Of a stretch of 61,466 bases of DNA, positions 54,049-61,466 are shown one piece after another. Position 1 is the stretch's first letter, and every line of letters begins with the position of its first letter. The stretch is from Candidatus Saccharimonadales bacterium (GTDB lineage: Bacteria > Patescibacteriota > Saccharimonadia > Saccharimonadales > Saccharimonadaceae), in NCBI GenBank assembly GCA_030146045.1, contig JASLDG010000006.1, forward strand, positions 1 through 61,466, read 5' to 3'. The notes beneath the pieces are model-generated. The model saw only the letters and a program-made list of their open reading frames with translations. It made no database searches and was not told the origin of the DNA. The position numbers and the translations under genes are program-made.

Positions 54049-54750
54049 TTACCACTGGTATCCAATAAAGGCGATTGCGAGAAGTGTCCATCCCGCAGAC
54101 CAAAGCCACAATACAGTAAGGCCGGCATGAATAACCCTAGAAACCCATCCGTTGATTTTAAAACAAAATACAATGTTAGAAACAACAGCAACCCCCGATA
54201 GTACAAGCACCGACAGTAGTCCAGCAGCATACAGGAAGCTGTCCGTGTCGCTACTCAATACACCGGTAACAATTGCATTATAGGCAAAAATACCCAGGTT
54301 AATGCATAGAGAAAGTTGTACCCTCACCTGAGTGACTGCCTTGCCACGACTCGATTGCGCCCGTGTGTCACCCAGCGCGTCGGCCGAGAAGCTCATTGCC
54401 ACAATATATGCAAGCAGGAGCAGCGCAGGCAGCCAAAGAGACATGAAATTATCAAAAACAACGTGGTCATATGACACATACAGAGAACCAAATAAAAGTA
54501 TTAACGTAGTCAGTGCTATATAAATCAAAGTAGATTTATGCGTCAGATACCACTTCCGTGTATTGCGATACTCATTCGCTCGAATAAGGAAAACGACTGT
54601 CGACACCATAAGTATGTAAATCAAAAATATACCCGTCCTGATAGAGGCAACCGACCCCACACCCATCCAGACAATCATAAGCCCTAGGATTATATGTGCG
54701 CCCGTAATACTCTGCCGTAACCTTTGTCTGCGTGCTTGTTTGTAGTTCAT
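54049..54750 (-). CDS. Unknown membrane protein with six or seven helices
   Basis: 233 residues, family not recognised. Basic N-terminus (NYKQARRQRLRQ), then about seven hydrophobic segments with short loops; one loop is charged (DALGDTRAQSSRGKAVTQVR). No catalytic motif. Same strand as the two genes upstream and possibly co-transcribed, although two hairpins lie in between. Confidence 0.7.
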   Translation of the reverse strand: MNYKQARRQRLRQSITGAHIILGLMIVWMGVGSVASIRTGIFLIYILMVSTVVFLIRANEYRNTRKWYLTHKSTLIYIALTTLILLFGSLYVSYDHVVFDNFMSLWLPALLLLAYIVAMSFSADALGDTRAQSSRGKAVTQVRVQLSLCINLGIFAYNAIVTGVLSSDTDSFLYAAGLLSVLVLSGVAVVSNIVFCFKINGWVSRVIHAGLTVLWLWSAGWTLLAIAFIGYQW

Positions 54751-54769
54751 TTATATCTTTCTTTCAATA

Positions 54770-54835
54770 CTTTCAGGTTCAAAACCCGAAAGTGGAGATT
54801 ATTTTCTAATATACACCACTTCAGGGTCAAACCCT
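54770..54835. repeat. Two hairpins between membrane-protein genes
   Basis: Stem 54770-54779/54783-54792 (10 bp, one mismatch) and stem 54823-54827/54831-54835 (5 bp). On the minus strand they read as imperfect copies of one motif (GGGTTTTGAACCTGAAAG and GGGTTTGACCCTGAAGTGG), so this may be a repeated operator or attenuator pair. Confidence 0.45.
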
Positions 54836-54846
54836 TAATTTATGAA

Positions 54847-55146
54847 TTATCCCAAGAAGCCCACGCTATTGACCATAGCATTATATACGGCTACCACTCC
54901 ATTCATCAGTAGGTATAAGCAAAAAAGTACAAACAACACTCTGTACCTTCGCCGTATACTCTGTAGAGCACCGATCAGCGAAAGCACAAACCCGATCAGC
55001 GAAAGTGCCAGTATTAATGATAGGACTATCGCGCTATCCCCTCCGCTGTGTGATACGGACGATTGTAACAGCCCCAGTACGATTATGGTTATGATTATAC
55101 TTACAGTTGTATAAAAAATTATCTTTAGTTTTTTGTCTTTACTCAC
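54847..55146 (-). CDS. Small three-helix membrane protein
   Basis: 99 residues. Basic start (MSKDKKLK), three hydrophobic segments (about 8-27, 36-60, 68-93) and no recognised family. Its ATG lies 8 bases inside the end of the SGNH hydrolase gene, so they are coupled; it could be a membrane partner or an immunity/anchor protein for the secreted enzyme. Inferred. Confidence 0.68.
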   Translation of the reverse strand: MSKDKKLKIIFYTTVSIIITIIVLGLLQSSVSHSGGDSAIVLSLILALSLIGFVLSLIGALQSIRRRYRVLFVLFCLYLLMNGVVAVYNAMVNSVGFLG

Positions 55147-58100
55147 AATCTACCCCCTCTGGTACGCTCGTTAATTTCACCAAACTATTCTGTTGGTTAA
55201 ACTTTATTATATCTGTGCTACTTGGCTTGTAGGCTATGCACTGTCCATTCTGTTTCTTAGTCAGGATGATTGGAAATGGCTTACCGTTGCTATCTTCTAT
55301 AATAGCAAGTTTGTTGAATTGGGGGATGTATTCATTGGCCTTAGATATAGAGAGGAGGTTCCATGATTGGATGGGTTCGAAGGCGCGGCCAAAGATTGGG
55401 TGATTGGGGCTATCACCAATAGCCGAAATGAGTGGCAGTGCTGCGATGGTATTAGCCGCAGTACCTGTGGGAGTATAGTCACTAATACCCAGTTGTGATT
55501 CGGCAGCGTAGAAATTGCGATAGAGATAGATACGGCCTGCGTCTTCTCCCTTGTTTGCATCGCCCTGCCGCGCCAAATAGAGAGGCTGTGTATTGTCTGA
55601 CTGGCCGTCACCGTCCACGTCGTCGCCCGATGCCTCTTGGCGACAGGTGTCGGTATTGGTAGCAATTCGTGTAAGCGTACGAGATTGGCTCGCAGTTACT
55701 TTGCTCAAGCTCGTTGGTTTGTACTGTACACACCCCCAACCGCCAGCACGAGTAGACACTATCGGCTGATATGGATGCTGTGACGATCCGTCACCTGTAA
55801 CAGTAAAGTTGGCGATAGGACCAGTATCCGGCACACTACTAGCCGAATACTGCTTGCCCTGGCTTGCACCAACAATCGCCCAGCCATCGCCATCCGGGTC
55901 GTTATCGCCGCTAACACCCGTTACACTGCCCGCACGCGTGTTACGCTCAATATAGATATAATGTTCTTTTTCGGCTTGCCCCGCATAGGTACGGTCTGGA
56001 TCGCCAAGGCGTGTGCGGTAGAGCTGAGGCGTTTCGCTAATTTCTGGGTCGCAGGCATCGTCGATACCGTCCATGTCTGCATCAGTGCTAGAAGCAACGA
56101 TAAATAGGCCGCAGGCTTGCTGGTTGTCTGGCGTACCGTTTTCGTCCAAGTCGTTAGGGTCATTACCCGTTACAACAACACTCTGCACTACGTCGATTGG
56201 CTCGCCCGAATATGTTTTGCCCGATACGATAATCGTATGGTAGCCAGCAGGTACAGTTGATGGAATCGTAATCGAATTATCAAAACTGCCATCACTATTC
56301 GCCGTAAAAGTCCCCAAATCAACAGGGTCAGAGTGTAGCGTCACTGTGAACGGACTATTCGGCTCAAAACTATACTGCCCGGCCTTTAAATCCACGCTTT
56401 GTCCTTTTTTCATCATGCCGCTCGTCACATGTTTGTCTTCTGCTTGTTTAGACGGAGTACCAAATTCAGATGGAATAGCAGGCTTTGCGGCATTTGCACT
56501 CGCATCTGGGCAATTGATGCGTCCATCTTCACACACATCTGCCTCCAAAGGAGTCTTGTTGCCAAGCTCCGACCGAATCTTTTGTGCTATCTTTATGTGG
56601 CCATAGTCATTTGGATGAAAGCTCTCTTGTAGTTCGCTTTTACCATCCTGTGCTATCCCAGTAACATAATTCTGCCCATCATCGCATAATCTGCCGTCTT
56701 GTAGAGCATCCGATATGTCAATATATTTTACACCTGCCGCTACTGCAGCCTGCTGGATGACTGAGTTAAGATAATTTGTTGCCTGTACAATCATCTGACG
56801 CTCGACAAGGTTTAAAGATCCTATATTAGATCCGCAGGGTGCAGGCTCACCGTCACTGATAAGCCTTGGGTAACCTGCTACAAATATTTTTGCTTGTCGT
56901 CCAGATGCAACATACAACTCTCTATAAAGTGATGTGAGGCTGTCGTATTGACCTTGAATGAGACTTCCAATAGTAGATTTTTGCGAAGTAGCCCATCCGC
57001 AAGTCGTCGGGTGCGGAACAATGACCGTCACCCTAATCGTTAGGCAGTCCTGCAACTTCCCACCAAAATCAATATTATTCGCCCCCATAGTCAACGTAAT
57101 AACCTTTGGCTTATACTTCTTTACAAACTCAATTTGCTGCGCACGACCTGGGATAAACTCATTCAGCGCAGTCGCTTGCAGTTGGCTGCGATTAGCATAA
57201 TCTTCCAAGCGGGCTTTTTCTTTATCCGATGCTAGCAATGCGCCGCCTTTTGGCTGTCCCTTATACAGCGAGTTGCTGTCTTTTCCCTTCGTATACACAT
57301 CCGATGATTTCGCCCCGCTACACGCCACGCTCCCCCATTTATCTTTCGTGAGTTTCATCTGATTCGCAAGATAATACGGATACGACCGTGTGCTGACGTG
57401 ACATTTTTCGCGAGGAATACCTTTTGATTTGTCTTCTTCGTTATCGGTATACGGACGGTAGTATTTATCAAGTGTTACAAGTGGTGTTGGTGAATTGCCA
57501 AATGGATTGTTCCACGTTGAGGGCTGCGGCTGTATAATCGTCTTCACTTCTGTGTCGCCCTCGCCACTAGAGATAGAATCACCAAGCGCAAGGTAGTCGA
57601 GTTGAGCAGGCTCGGTATAGCCAGGTAGGCTCAAAGTGACAAATCTTTGCGTCCACGGATAAGCAGGTGTGCGAGCGCGTACGACCAGCTGCCTGTCACC
57701 ACCCCTAAATCGTGGATATTCTATCACGCCTGTTATTCCAGAAACTCTTTCATATATAAGATTTCCTAAATCACGTTCCAAGCAAGGGGACGCCAGCGTT
57801 ACGGGATTAGCTATTGTAATATTTTCAATCATCTCACCACAATCACCCGCTACATACGTGACCGTAAGTCCTACATCAACCCCTGATCGTATGACATATT
57901 TACCGTCATTACTTACGCGAAATTCAATGTTCGGGCTACTTGACACTGAATTGCCCGCGTATGTACTAATTAATTTTGCCGACCCTTGATCGACATTAAC
58001 TAATATAATTCCACGACCAACTACCTGAACAGCCAGCCACTTGCCATTTTCTGAATAGCCCACATGTTTGACCGGAATCCATACACTACTTCCATCCTTT

Positions 58101-58606
58101 AGTTCCATAGAGGGATTGTCATTTTGAAAATTATAGATCGATCCAGCTTTTAGTAGGTGTTTCGAGAAATTTTTATAAACTCTGAGCATATAGCTGCTCT
58201 GAGTCAGGCCTTCACGCCTAAAGCCGGTGTCGGTATTTGGAATAACCATCGGGTTACGAAGATCGGAATAACCGTGAGTATTGTCGACTCTGTAATATTT
58301 TTGATCGCCAGGAAATGAGATATACGCATAACCTGCCGCTTGAGCATAACTGACTATCGAACCTTCTGAAACACAAGCCGAAGACAACACACCATCAATT
58401 GACGTTATTAAATTATTTCTACTTATACAACCGTCTGGCGTCTCAAAACCGGTCACGTTAGTCGTATCGCTCCAAGATATATCTATATTCGGTGCACTTA
58501 CCCATTGGTTATTATCGTTTGCGCTCGCAATGAAAGACGCCGACCAAAACACAGCCAATCCTATAGCTATTGAACTGAATACCTTCGCAGCAATCCAACC
58601 CTTCAT
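55139..58606 (-). CDS. Large secreted multidomain SGNH hydrolase
   Basis: 1155 residues. Signal peptide (1-30, cleavage near ASA). Residues 31-330 look like a beta-propeller-type domain (VGYSENGKWLAVQVVG, FRVSNDGKYVIRSG). SGNH/GDSL hydrolase from 335 to about 690: YLALGDSISSGEG with Ser344, LTMGANNIDFGG, and SFHPNDYGHIKIAQ with catalytic His. Then an Ig-like stretch (DLKAGQYSFEPNSPFTVTL), Asp-rich Ca-binding, thrombospondin-3-like segments (DADMDGIDDACDPE; DDVDGDGQSDN) and a C-terminal region. The esterase part resembles actinobacterial SGNH lipases. Likely cuts lipid or acyl-ester bonds outside the cell, perhaps on a host surface. Confidence 0.86.
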   Translation of the reverse strand: MKGWIAAKVFSSIAIGLAVFWSASFIASANDNNQWVSAPNIDISWSDTTNVTGFETPDGCISRNNLITSIDGVLSSACVSEGSIVSYAQAAGYAYISFPGDQKYYRVDNTHGYSDLRNPMVIPNTDTGFRREGLTQSSYMLRVYKNFSKHLLKAGSIYNFQNDNPSMELKDGSSVWIPVKHVGYSENGKWLAVQVVGRGIILVNVDQGSAKLISTYAGNSVSSSPNIEFRVSNDGKYVIRSGVDVGLTVTYVAGDCGEMIENITIANPVTLASPCLERDLGNLIYERVSGITGVIEYPRFRGGDRQLVVRARTPAYPWTQRFVTLSLPGYTEPAQLDYLALGDSISSGEGDTEVKTIIQPQPSTWNNPFGNSPTPLVTLDKYYRPYTDNEEDKSKGIPREKCHVSTRSYPYYLANQMKLTKDKWGSVACSGAKSSDVYTKGKDSNSLYKGQPKGGALLASDKEKARLEDYANRSQLQATALNEFIPGRAQQIEFVKKYKPKVITLTMGANNIDFGGKLQDCLTIRVTVIVPHPTTCGWATSQKSTIGSLIQGQYDSLTSLYRELYVASGRQAKIFVAGYPRLISDGEPAPCGSNIGSLNLVERQMIVQATNYLNSVIQQAAVAAGVKYIDISDALQDGRLCDDGQNYVTGIAQDGKSELQESFHPNDYGHIKIAQKIRSELGNKTPLEADVCEDGRINCPDASANAAKPAIPSEFGTPSKQAEDKHVTSGMMKKGQSVDLKAGQYSFEPNSPFTVTLHSDPVDLGTFTANSDGSFDNSITIPSTVPAGYHTIIVSGKTYSGEPIDVVQSVVVTGNDPNDLDENGTPDNQQACGLFIVASSTDADMDGIDDACDPEISETPQLYRTRLGDPDRTYAGQAEKEHYIYIERNTRAGSVTGVSGDNDPDGDGWAIVGASQGKQYSASSVPDTGPIANFTVTGDGSSQHPYQPIVSTRAGGWGCVQYKPTSLSKVTASQSRTLTRIATNTDTCRQEASGDDVDGDGQSDNTQPLYLARQGDANKGEDAGRIYLYRNFYAAESQLGISDYTPTGTAANTIAALPLISAIGDSPNHPIFGRAFEPIQSWNLLSISKANEYIPQFNKLAIIEDSNGKPFPIILTKKQNGQCIAYKPSSTDIIKFNQQNSLVKLTSVPEGVDCE

Positions 58607-58687
58607 AATCCCATGGTAGTTGACTGAACAACCAAAAGCAAGAGCGCTTTCAGCAAATTATCAACAAAAAGTGGTATAATCAATCTT

Positions 58688-61063
58688 TTACTCTTCGCCC
58701 TCAATCGACAGATGTGGCAAGCGCTTATCAAGCCATTCTGGTAGCCACCAGGCATGTTCACCGAGCAGCGTCATAACCGCCGGTACAATAGTCATACGTA
58801 CAATGAATGCGTCAACAAAGATACCGATTGCCAGACCGAACCCAATCGTTTGCACCGTGGCATCGTGATTACCAATAAACCCAGCAAAGACTGCCACCAT
58901 GATCACACCGGCGGCCGTAACCACTTTGCTACCCATAGCAAATCCATCGGTCACCGCACGGCGGGCATTCTTGGTGTGCGCGTACGATTCGTGCATGCTC
59001 GATACCAAGAAAAATTCGTAGTCCATGGCAAGGCCGAACAAAATCCCAATTGCAATAATCGGCACAAAACTCACAATTGGTCCGGGCGCATCTGCCACAC
59101 CCAACCAACCCCACTGGAAAATTGCGACGACCACGCCGAACATCGCCAATACCGATAGCAAGAATCCAGCCGTCGCCTTGATTGGCACCAAAATCGAGCG
59201 GAATGCGACGATTAGTAATATAAGCGAAAGCCCCACAACGACCGCCAAATATTCCGGCAATGCAGTGGCGAGCTTGGCGTTAATATCGTTTTGCAAGGCT
59301 GTTGACCCAGTCACCGCCACACTAACACCGAGTTGTTTCTGGTAGTCAGGGTCGCGCAACTTCTCGATCAAATCAGTCGTCTTTTTATCGGATGGCGCCG
59401 ATCCTGGAATCAGCTGGATAATTCCCTTAGTACCATCGTTCGTTGCGGCAGCTGGAAGCACCTGGGCGACATCACCAAGTTTAGCGATTTCGTCCGCTTT
59501 CTTTTTGAGCTGAACTAACGTGGCGTTTTGTTCAACCGCTTTTTCAATCTCGGCTAGGGCCGCCTGTTTTTGCTGTTCGCCCTGGATCTGAGCGGCAGTG
59601 ATTTCTTGCTGCAAAGCAATCTGCTGCTCGTACGTGGTTGCCACAGCAGCTTTTTGCTGGAATGTCGCTTGAGCCGCTTGCTCGGCGGCGGCCGATTTGG
59701 CAGTAAATTCTTGCATAGCCATCGCTCGCACCGTCTCTTTGTCGGCTTGACTCACCTGTGGCAATCCCTCGACAACCAGGAGGAGCGGCCCGTTAAATCC
59801 AGCACCAAAACCTTTAGCAAGTAAGTCATAGGCTCTACGTTCGGTCGAATCTTTAGCAGCATATTCATCTGTCGGCAATCCAAGGTTAAGATGCAATACC
59901 GGCCATGCGAGCGCCGCAATAATCAGTGCACTTATGCCAAGCGCTGCCCATGGCCGACGTGTAATCAGCGCACCCCATTTATACCAAATAGTCTTATGAC
60001 TTATCGCCGACACCTTGCTTGCTTTTTTACGCGCTGCCGTCAGTCGTGCTCGCTGCTTTTTCGTGAAGATACGTAGACCAACGACACCAAGTAAGGCAGG
60101 TATCAATGTTAATGCAACGATAGCAGCCACAGCAATAGCCGCTGCCGCCGTCAGTCCCATCGTCGTCATAAACGGAATCTGCACAATTGCCAAACTGGCG
60201 AGAGCGATCACAACCGTCGCTGCCGCAAACACGACAGCATTGCCCGCCGTACCAAGTGCTTTGCCAGCTGCTTCTTTCAAATCAACTCCCTCAATCACCA
60301 GGCTACGGTATCGACTAATGATAAACAGCGAGTAGTCAATTCCGACCGCAAGCCCGAGCATCACTGCCAGTACAGGCGTCGTCGTATTAATCGTCATCAC
60401 CTGACTCAGGCTGAAAAGTCCAGCCATACTGACACCAATACCAGCTACTGCCGTGATAATCGGCATACCGGCCGCCACCAAAGACCCAAGTGTCGCAACC
60501 AATACCAGGAGCGCCAATACAACACCAGCAATTTCGCCAATACCTAAGATTTCGCCAGGTGTTTTACTGATAATGTCGCCACCACGCTCCACCACTAAGC
60601 CACTTTCTTGAGCTTTTTCGGCTGCTTTTTTGGTCGCCGCCAAGGTTTCTTCAGGCACTGAACCCGCCTCGCTCTTAAGCTGAAGCTGTAAAAAACCAAT
60701 GGTCTTATCTTTGGAGAGCGCGGTCGGATTTTCGAATGGGGTAATAGCAGCCGATACACTCGGTGCCGTCTTCAAGCTCGCAGCCGCTTGGTCAATTACC
60801 GGTTTATATTCATCTAATGTCTTGCCGGTGGGCGCTGCAAACACGAGTCGACCCGAGCCAGCACCCGCATCTGGAAACAGCTCGCCCATGCGATCAATTG
60901 CTTTTTGCGCTTCGGTACCAGGAATTGAAATTGCCGACGATGTCGGTTTCATATTCACCGCCTCAGCCCATCCGAGCAGCCCAATTATCACCAACCAGCC
61001 AACAACCACCCACCAGCCATGATCAAAAATAAATTTTCCGAATTTATGTAGTCCCTGTCCCAT
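58688..61063 (-). CDS. MMPL/RND-family transporter
   Basis: 791 residues with two halves of six membrane segments; GIDYSLFIISRYR and GLAMDYEFFLVSSMHE are the conserved Asp-Tyr motifs in helices 4 and 10. Each half has an outside loop; the second carries an Ala/Gln-rich coiled coil (about 440-520). Proton-driven export of lipids or drugs, as for YdfJ/MmpL proteins. AAGGAGG, located in the last codons of ruvC, is its ribosome-binding site with 8-base spacing, so translation follows ruvC. The exported substrate is unknown; the SGNH hydrolase gene downstream is a possible functional partner. Confidence 0.93.
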   Translation of the reverse strand: MGQGLHKFGKFIFDHGWWVVVGWLVIIGLLGWAEAVNMKPTSSAISIPGTEAQKAIDRMGELFPDAGAGSGRLVFAAPTGKTLDEYKPVIDQAAASLKTAPSVSAAITPFENPTALSKDKTIGFLQLQLKSEAGSVPEETLAATKKAAEKAQESGLVVERGGDIISKTPGEILGIGEIAGVVLALLVLVATLGSLVAAGMPIITAVAGIGVSMAGLFSLSQVMTINTTTPVLAVMLGLAVGIDYSLFIISRYRSLVIEGVDLKEAAGKALGTAGNAVVFAAATVVIALASLAIVQIPFMTTMGLTAAAAIAVAAIVALTLIPALLGVVGLRIFTKKQRARLTAARKKASKVSAISHKTIWYKWGALITRRPWAALGISALIIAALAWPVLHLNLGLPTDEYAAKDSTERRAYDLLAKGFGAGFNGPLLLVVEGLPQVSQADKETVRAMAMQEFTAKSAAAEQAAQATFQQKAAVATTYEQQIALQQEITAAQIQGEQQKQAALAEIEKAVEQNATLVQLKKKADEIAKLGDVAQVLPAAATNDGTKGIIQLIPGSAPSDKKTTDLIEKLRDPDYQKQLGVSVAVTGSTALQNDINAKLATALPEYLAVVVGLSLILLIVAFRSILVPIKATAGFLLSVLAMFGVVVAIFQWGWLGVADAPGPIVSFVPIIAIGILFGLAMDYEFFLVSSMHESYAHTKNARRAVTDGFAMGSKVVTAAGVIMVAVFAGFIGNHDATVQTIGFGLAIGIFVDAFIVRMTIVPAVMTLLGEHAWWLPEWLDKRLPHLSIEGEE

Positions 61064-61068
61064 CTGCT

Positions 61069-61466
61069 CTACCTCCTTACTTCCTGATCTACTCGTGACA
61101 TCATGGCGTGAGTAATCGCTGCCGCAATCGCATCAGCACAGTCATCCGGCTTCGGTACTTCGGTCAGCCCAAGCTGCAAACGCACCATTTCTTGCACCTG
61201 TTTCTTATCCGCCTTACCATATCCCGTCAGCGTTTGTTTAATCTGCATTGGCGTATATTCAGCGATTGGTAGCCTTGCCTTGCGACCCGTGAGCATTGCC
61301 ACGCCACGGGCATGCGATACGCTCATAGCAGTCGTCACATTACGAGCAAAAAAGAGTTTCTCAATCGACATGACTTCAGGGTTTGTTTCGGCAATAATAT
61401 CAGTGAGTCCATCAAAAATTTCTTCAAGCCGTTCATCAAGTGGCGTGTGGGCAGGCGTTCGAATCA
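61069..61466 (-). CDS. ruvC: Holliday junction resolvase RuvC (partial at right edge)
   Basis: 132 residues visible of about 160; the start lies beyond the window. The frame remains open through TPLDERLEEIFDGLTDII and EVMSIEKLFFARNVTTAMSVSHARGV, then YTPMQIKQTLTGYGKADKKQVQEMV and the final acidic motif KPDDCADAIAAAITHA. Contains two or three of the four catalytic acids (Glu in SIEKL, Asp in PDDCADA). An internal ATG at 61371 is not the start. Followed by the MMPL gene. Confidence 0.95.
   Translation of the reverse strand, partial: IRTPAHTPLDERLEEIFDGLTDIIAETNPEVMSIEKLFFARNVTTAMSVSHARGVAMLTGRKARLPIAEYTPMQIKQTLTGYGKADKKQVQEMVRLQLGLTEVPKPDDCADAIAAAITHAMMSRVDQEVRR

Overview
The window looks like a chromosome segment of a Candidatus Saccharibacteria (TM7/Patescibacteria) bacterium. 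This rests on gene content and style, not on a marker gene. Genes are tightly packed, with many start/stop overlaps of 1-4 bases. The T4P cluster is of the monoderm type, pilB-C-M-N-O without secretin or PilP. The wall genes are Gram-positive-like (murT/gatD, PBP1A), most tRNAs stand alone, and several envelope proteins are of unknown function. TGA is a normal stop here (pilM ends in TGA), so there is no UGA recoding. Very many genes have an extended -10 box (TGCTATACT-like) only 6-10 bases before the start codon, so leaderless mRNAs seem common.

Layout. 1-7.6 kb (minus strand): two tandem copies of a three-gene cassette, small prepilin, PilW-like prepilin, then a giant PilX-like prepilin fused to RCC1-type beta-propeller repeats. 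The second copy runs off the left edge. 7.6-18.5 kb: an unknown membrane protein, tRNA-Arg(TCG), murB, a pilin, a small actinobacterial-looking secreted protein, glyA, a 142-base palindrome, an XRE-HTH/MurA fusion, a DUF2680-like secreted protein, a palindrome-rich strip holding a tRNA-Gly fragment and an intact tRNA-Gly, tRNA-His, an ATP-grasp protein, tRNA-Arg(TCT), and a small group with 2H phosphoesterase and HAD proteins. 18.5-26 kb: two CNNM/CorC-type proteins, a membrane-anchored double AAA+ ClpB-like protein with a small membrane partner, and divergent murT-gatD. 26-38 kb: a GC-rich orphan gene with a long structured leader, Bcp peroxiredoxin, an OpgC-like acyltransferase, two GT-C glycosyltransferase-like proteins, GtrA, tRNA-Pro, a membrane-anchored lambda-lysozyme-like enzyme, HAD, two anchored unknown proteins, NUDIX, RNase Y, tsaB and tsaE. 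38-44.4 kb: the T4P motor/platform operon. 44.4-61.5 kb: recX, NUDIX, recA, an orphan prepilin, a PH-like membrane protein, ruvB, kup, ruvA, PBP1A, three envelope proteins including a 1155-residue SGNH hydrolase, an MMPL transporter, and ruvC cut by the right edge.

How it fits together. Three themes recur. The first is type IV pili: core machine, at least six pilin-like proteins, and two candidate tip adhesins. The second is wall building and remodelling: murA, murB, murT/gatD, PBP1A and a lysozyme-like enzyme. The third is recombination: recA, recX and ruvABC. Together they fit a small surface-attached epibiont that binds a host cell and may take up DNA; that lifestyle is inference. The most novel-looking items are the PilX-RCC1 fusion cassettes, the XRE-MurA fusion with an operator-like dyad over its promoter, tRNA terminators whose stems begin exactly at the discriminator-CCA end, and two GC-rich genes that look transferred. 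No stretch longer than 300 bases lacks a gene.
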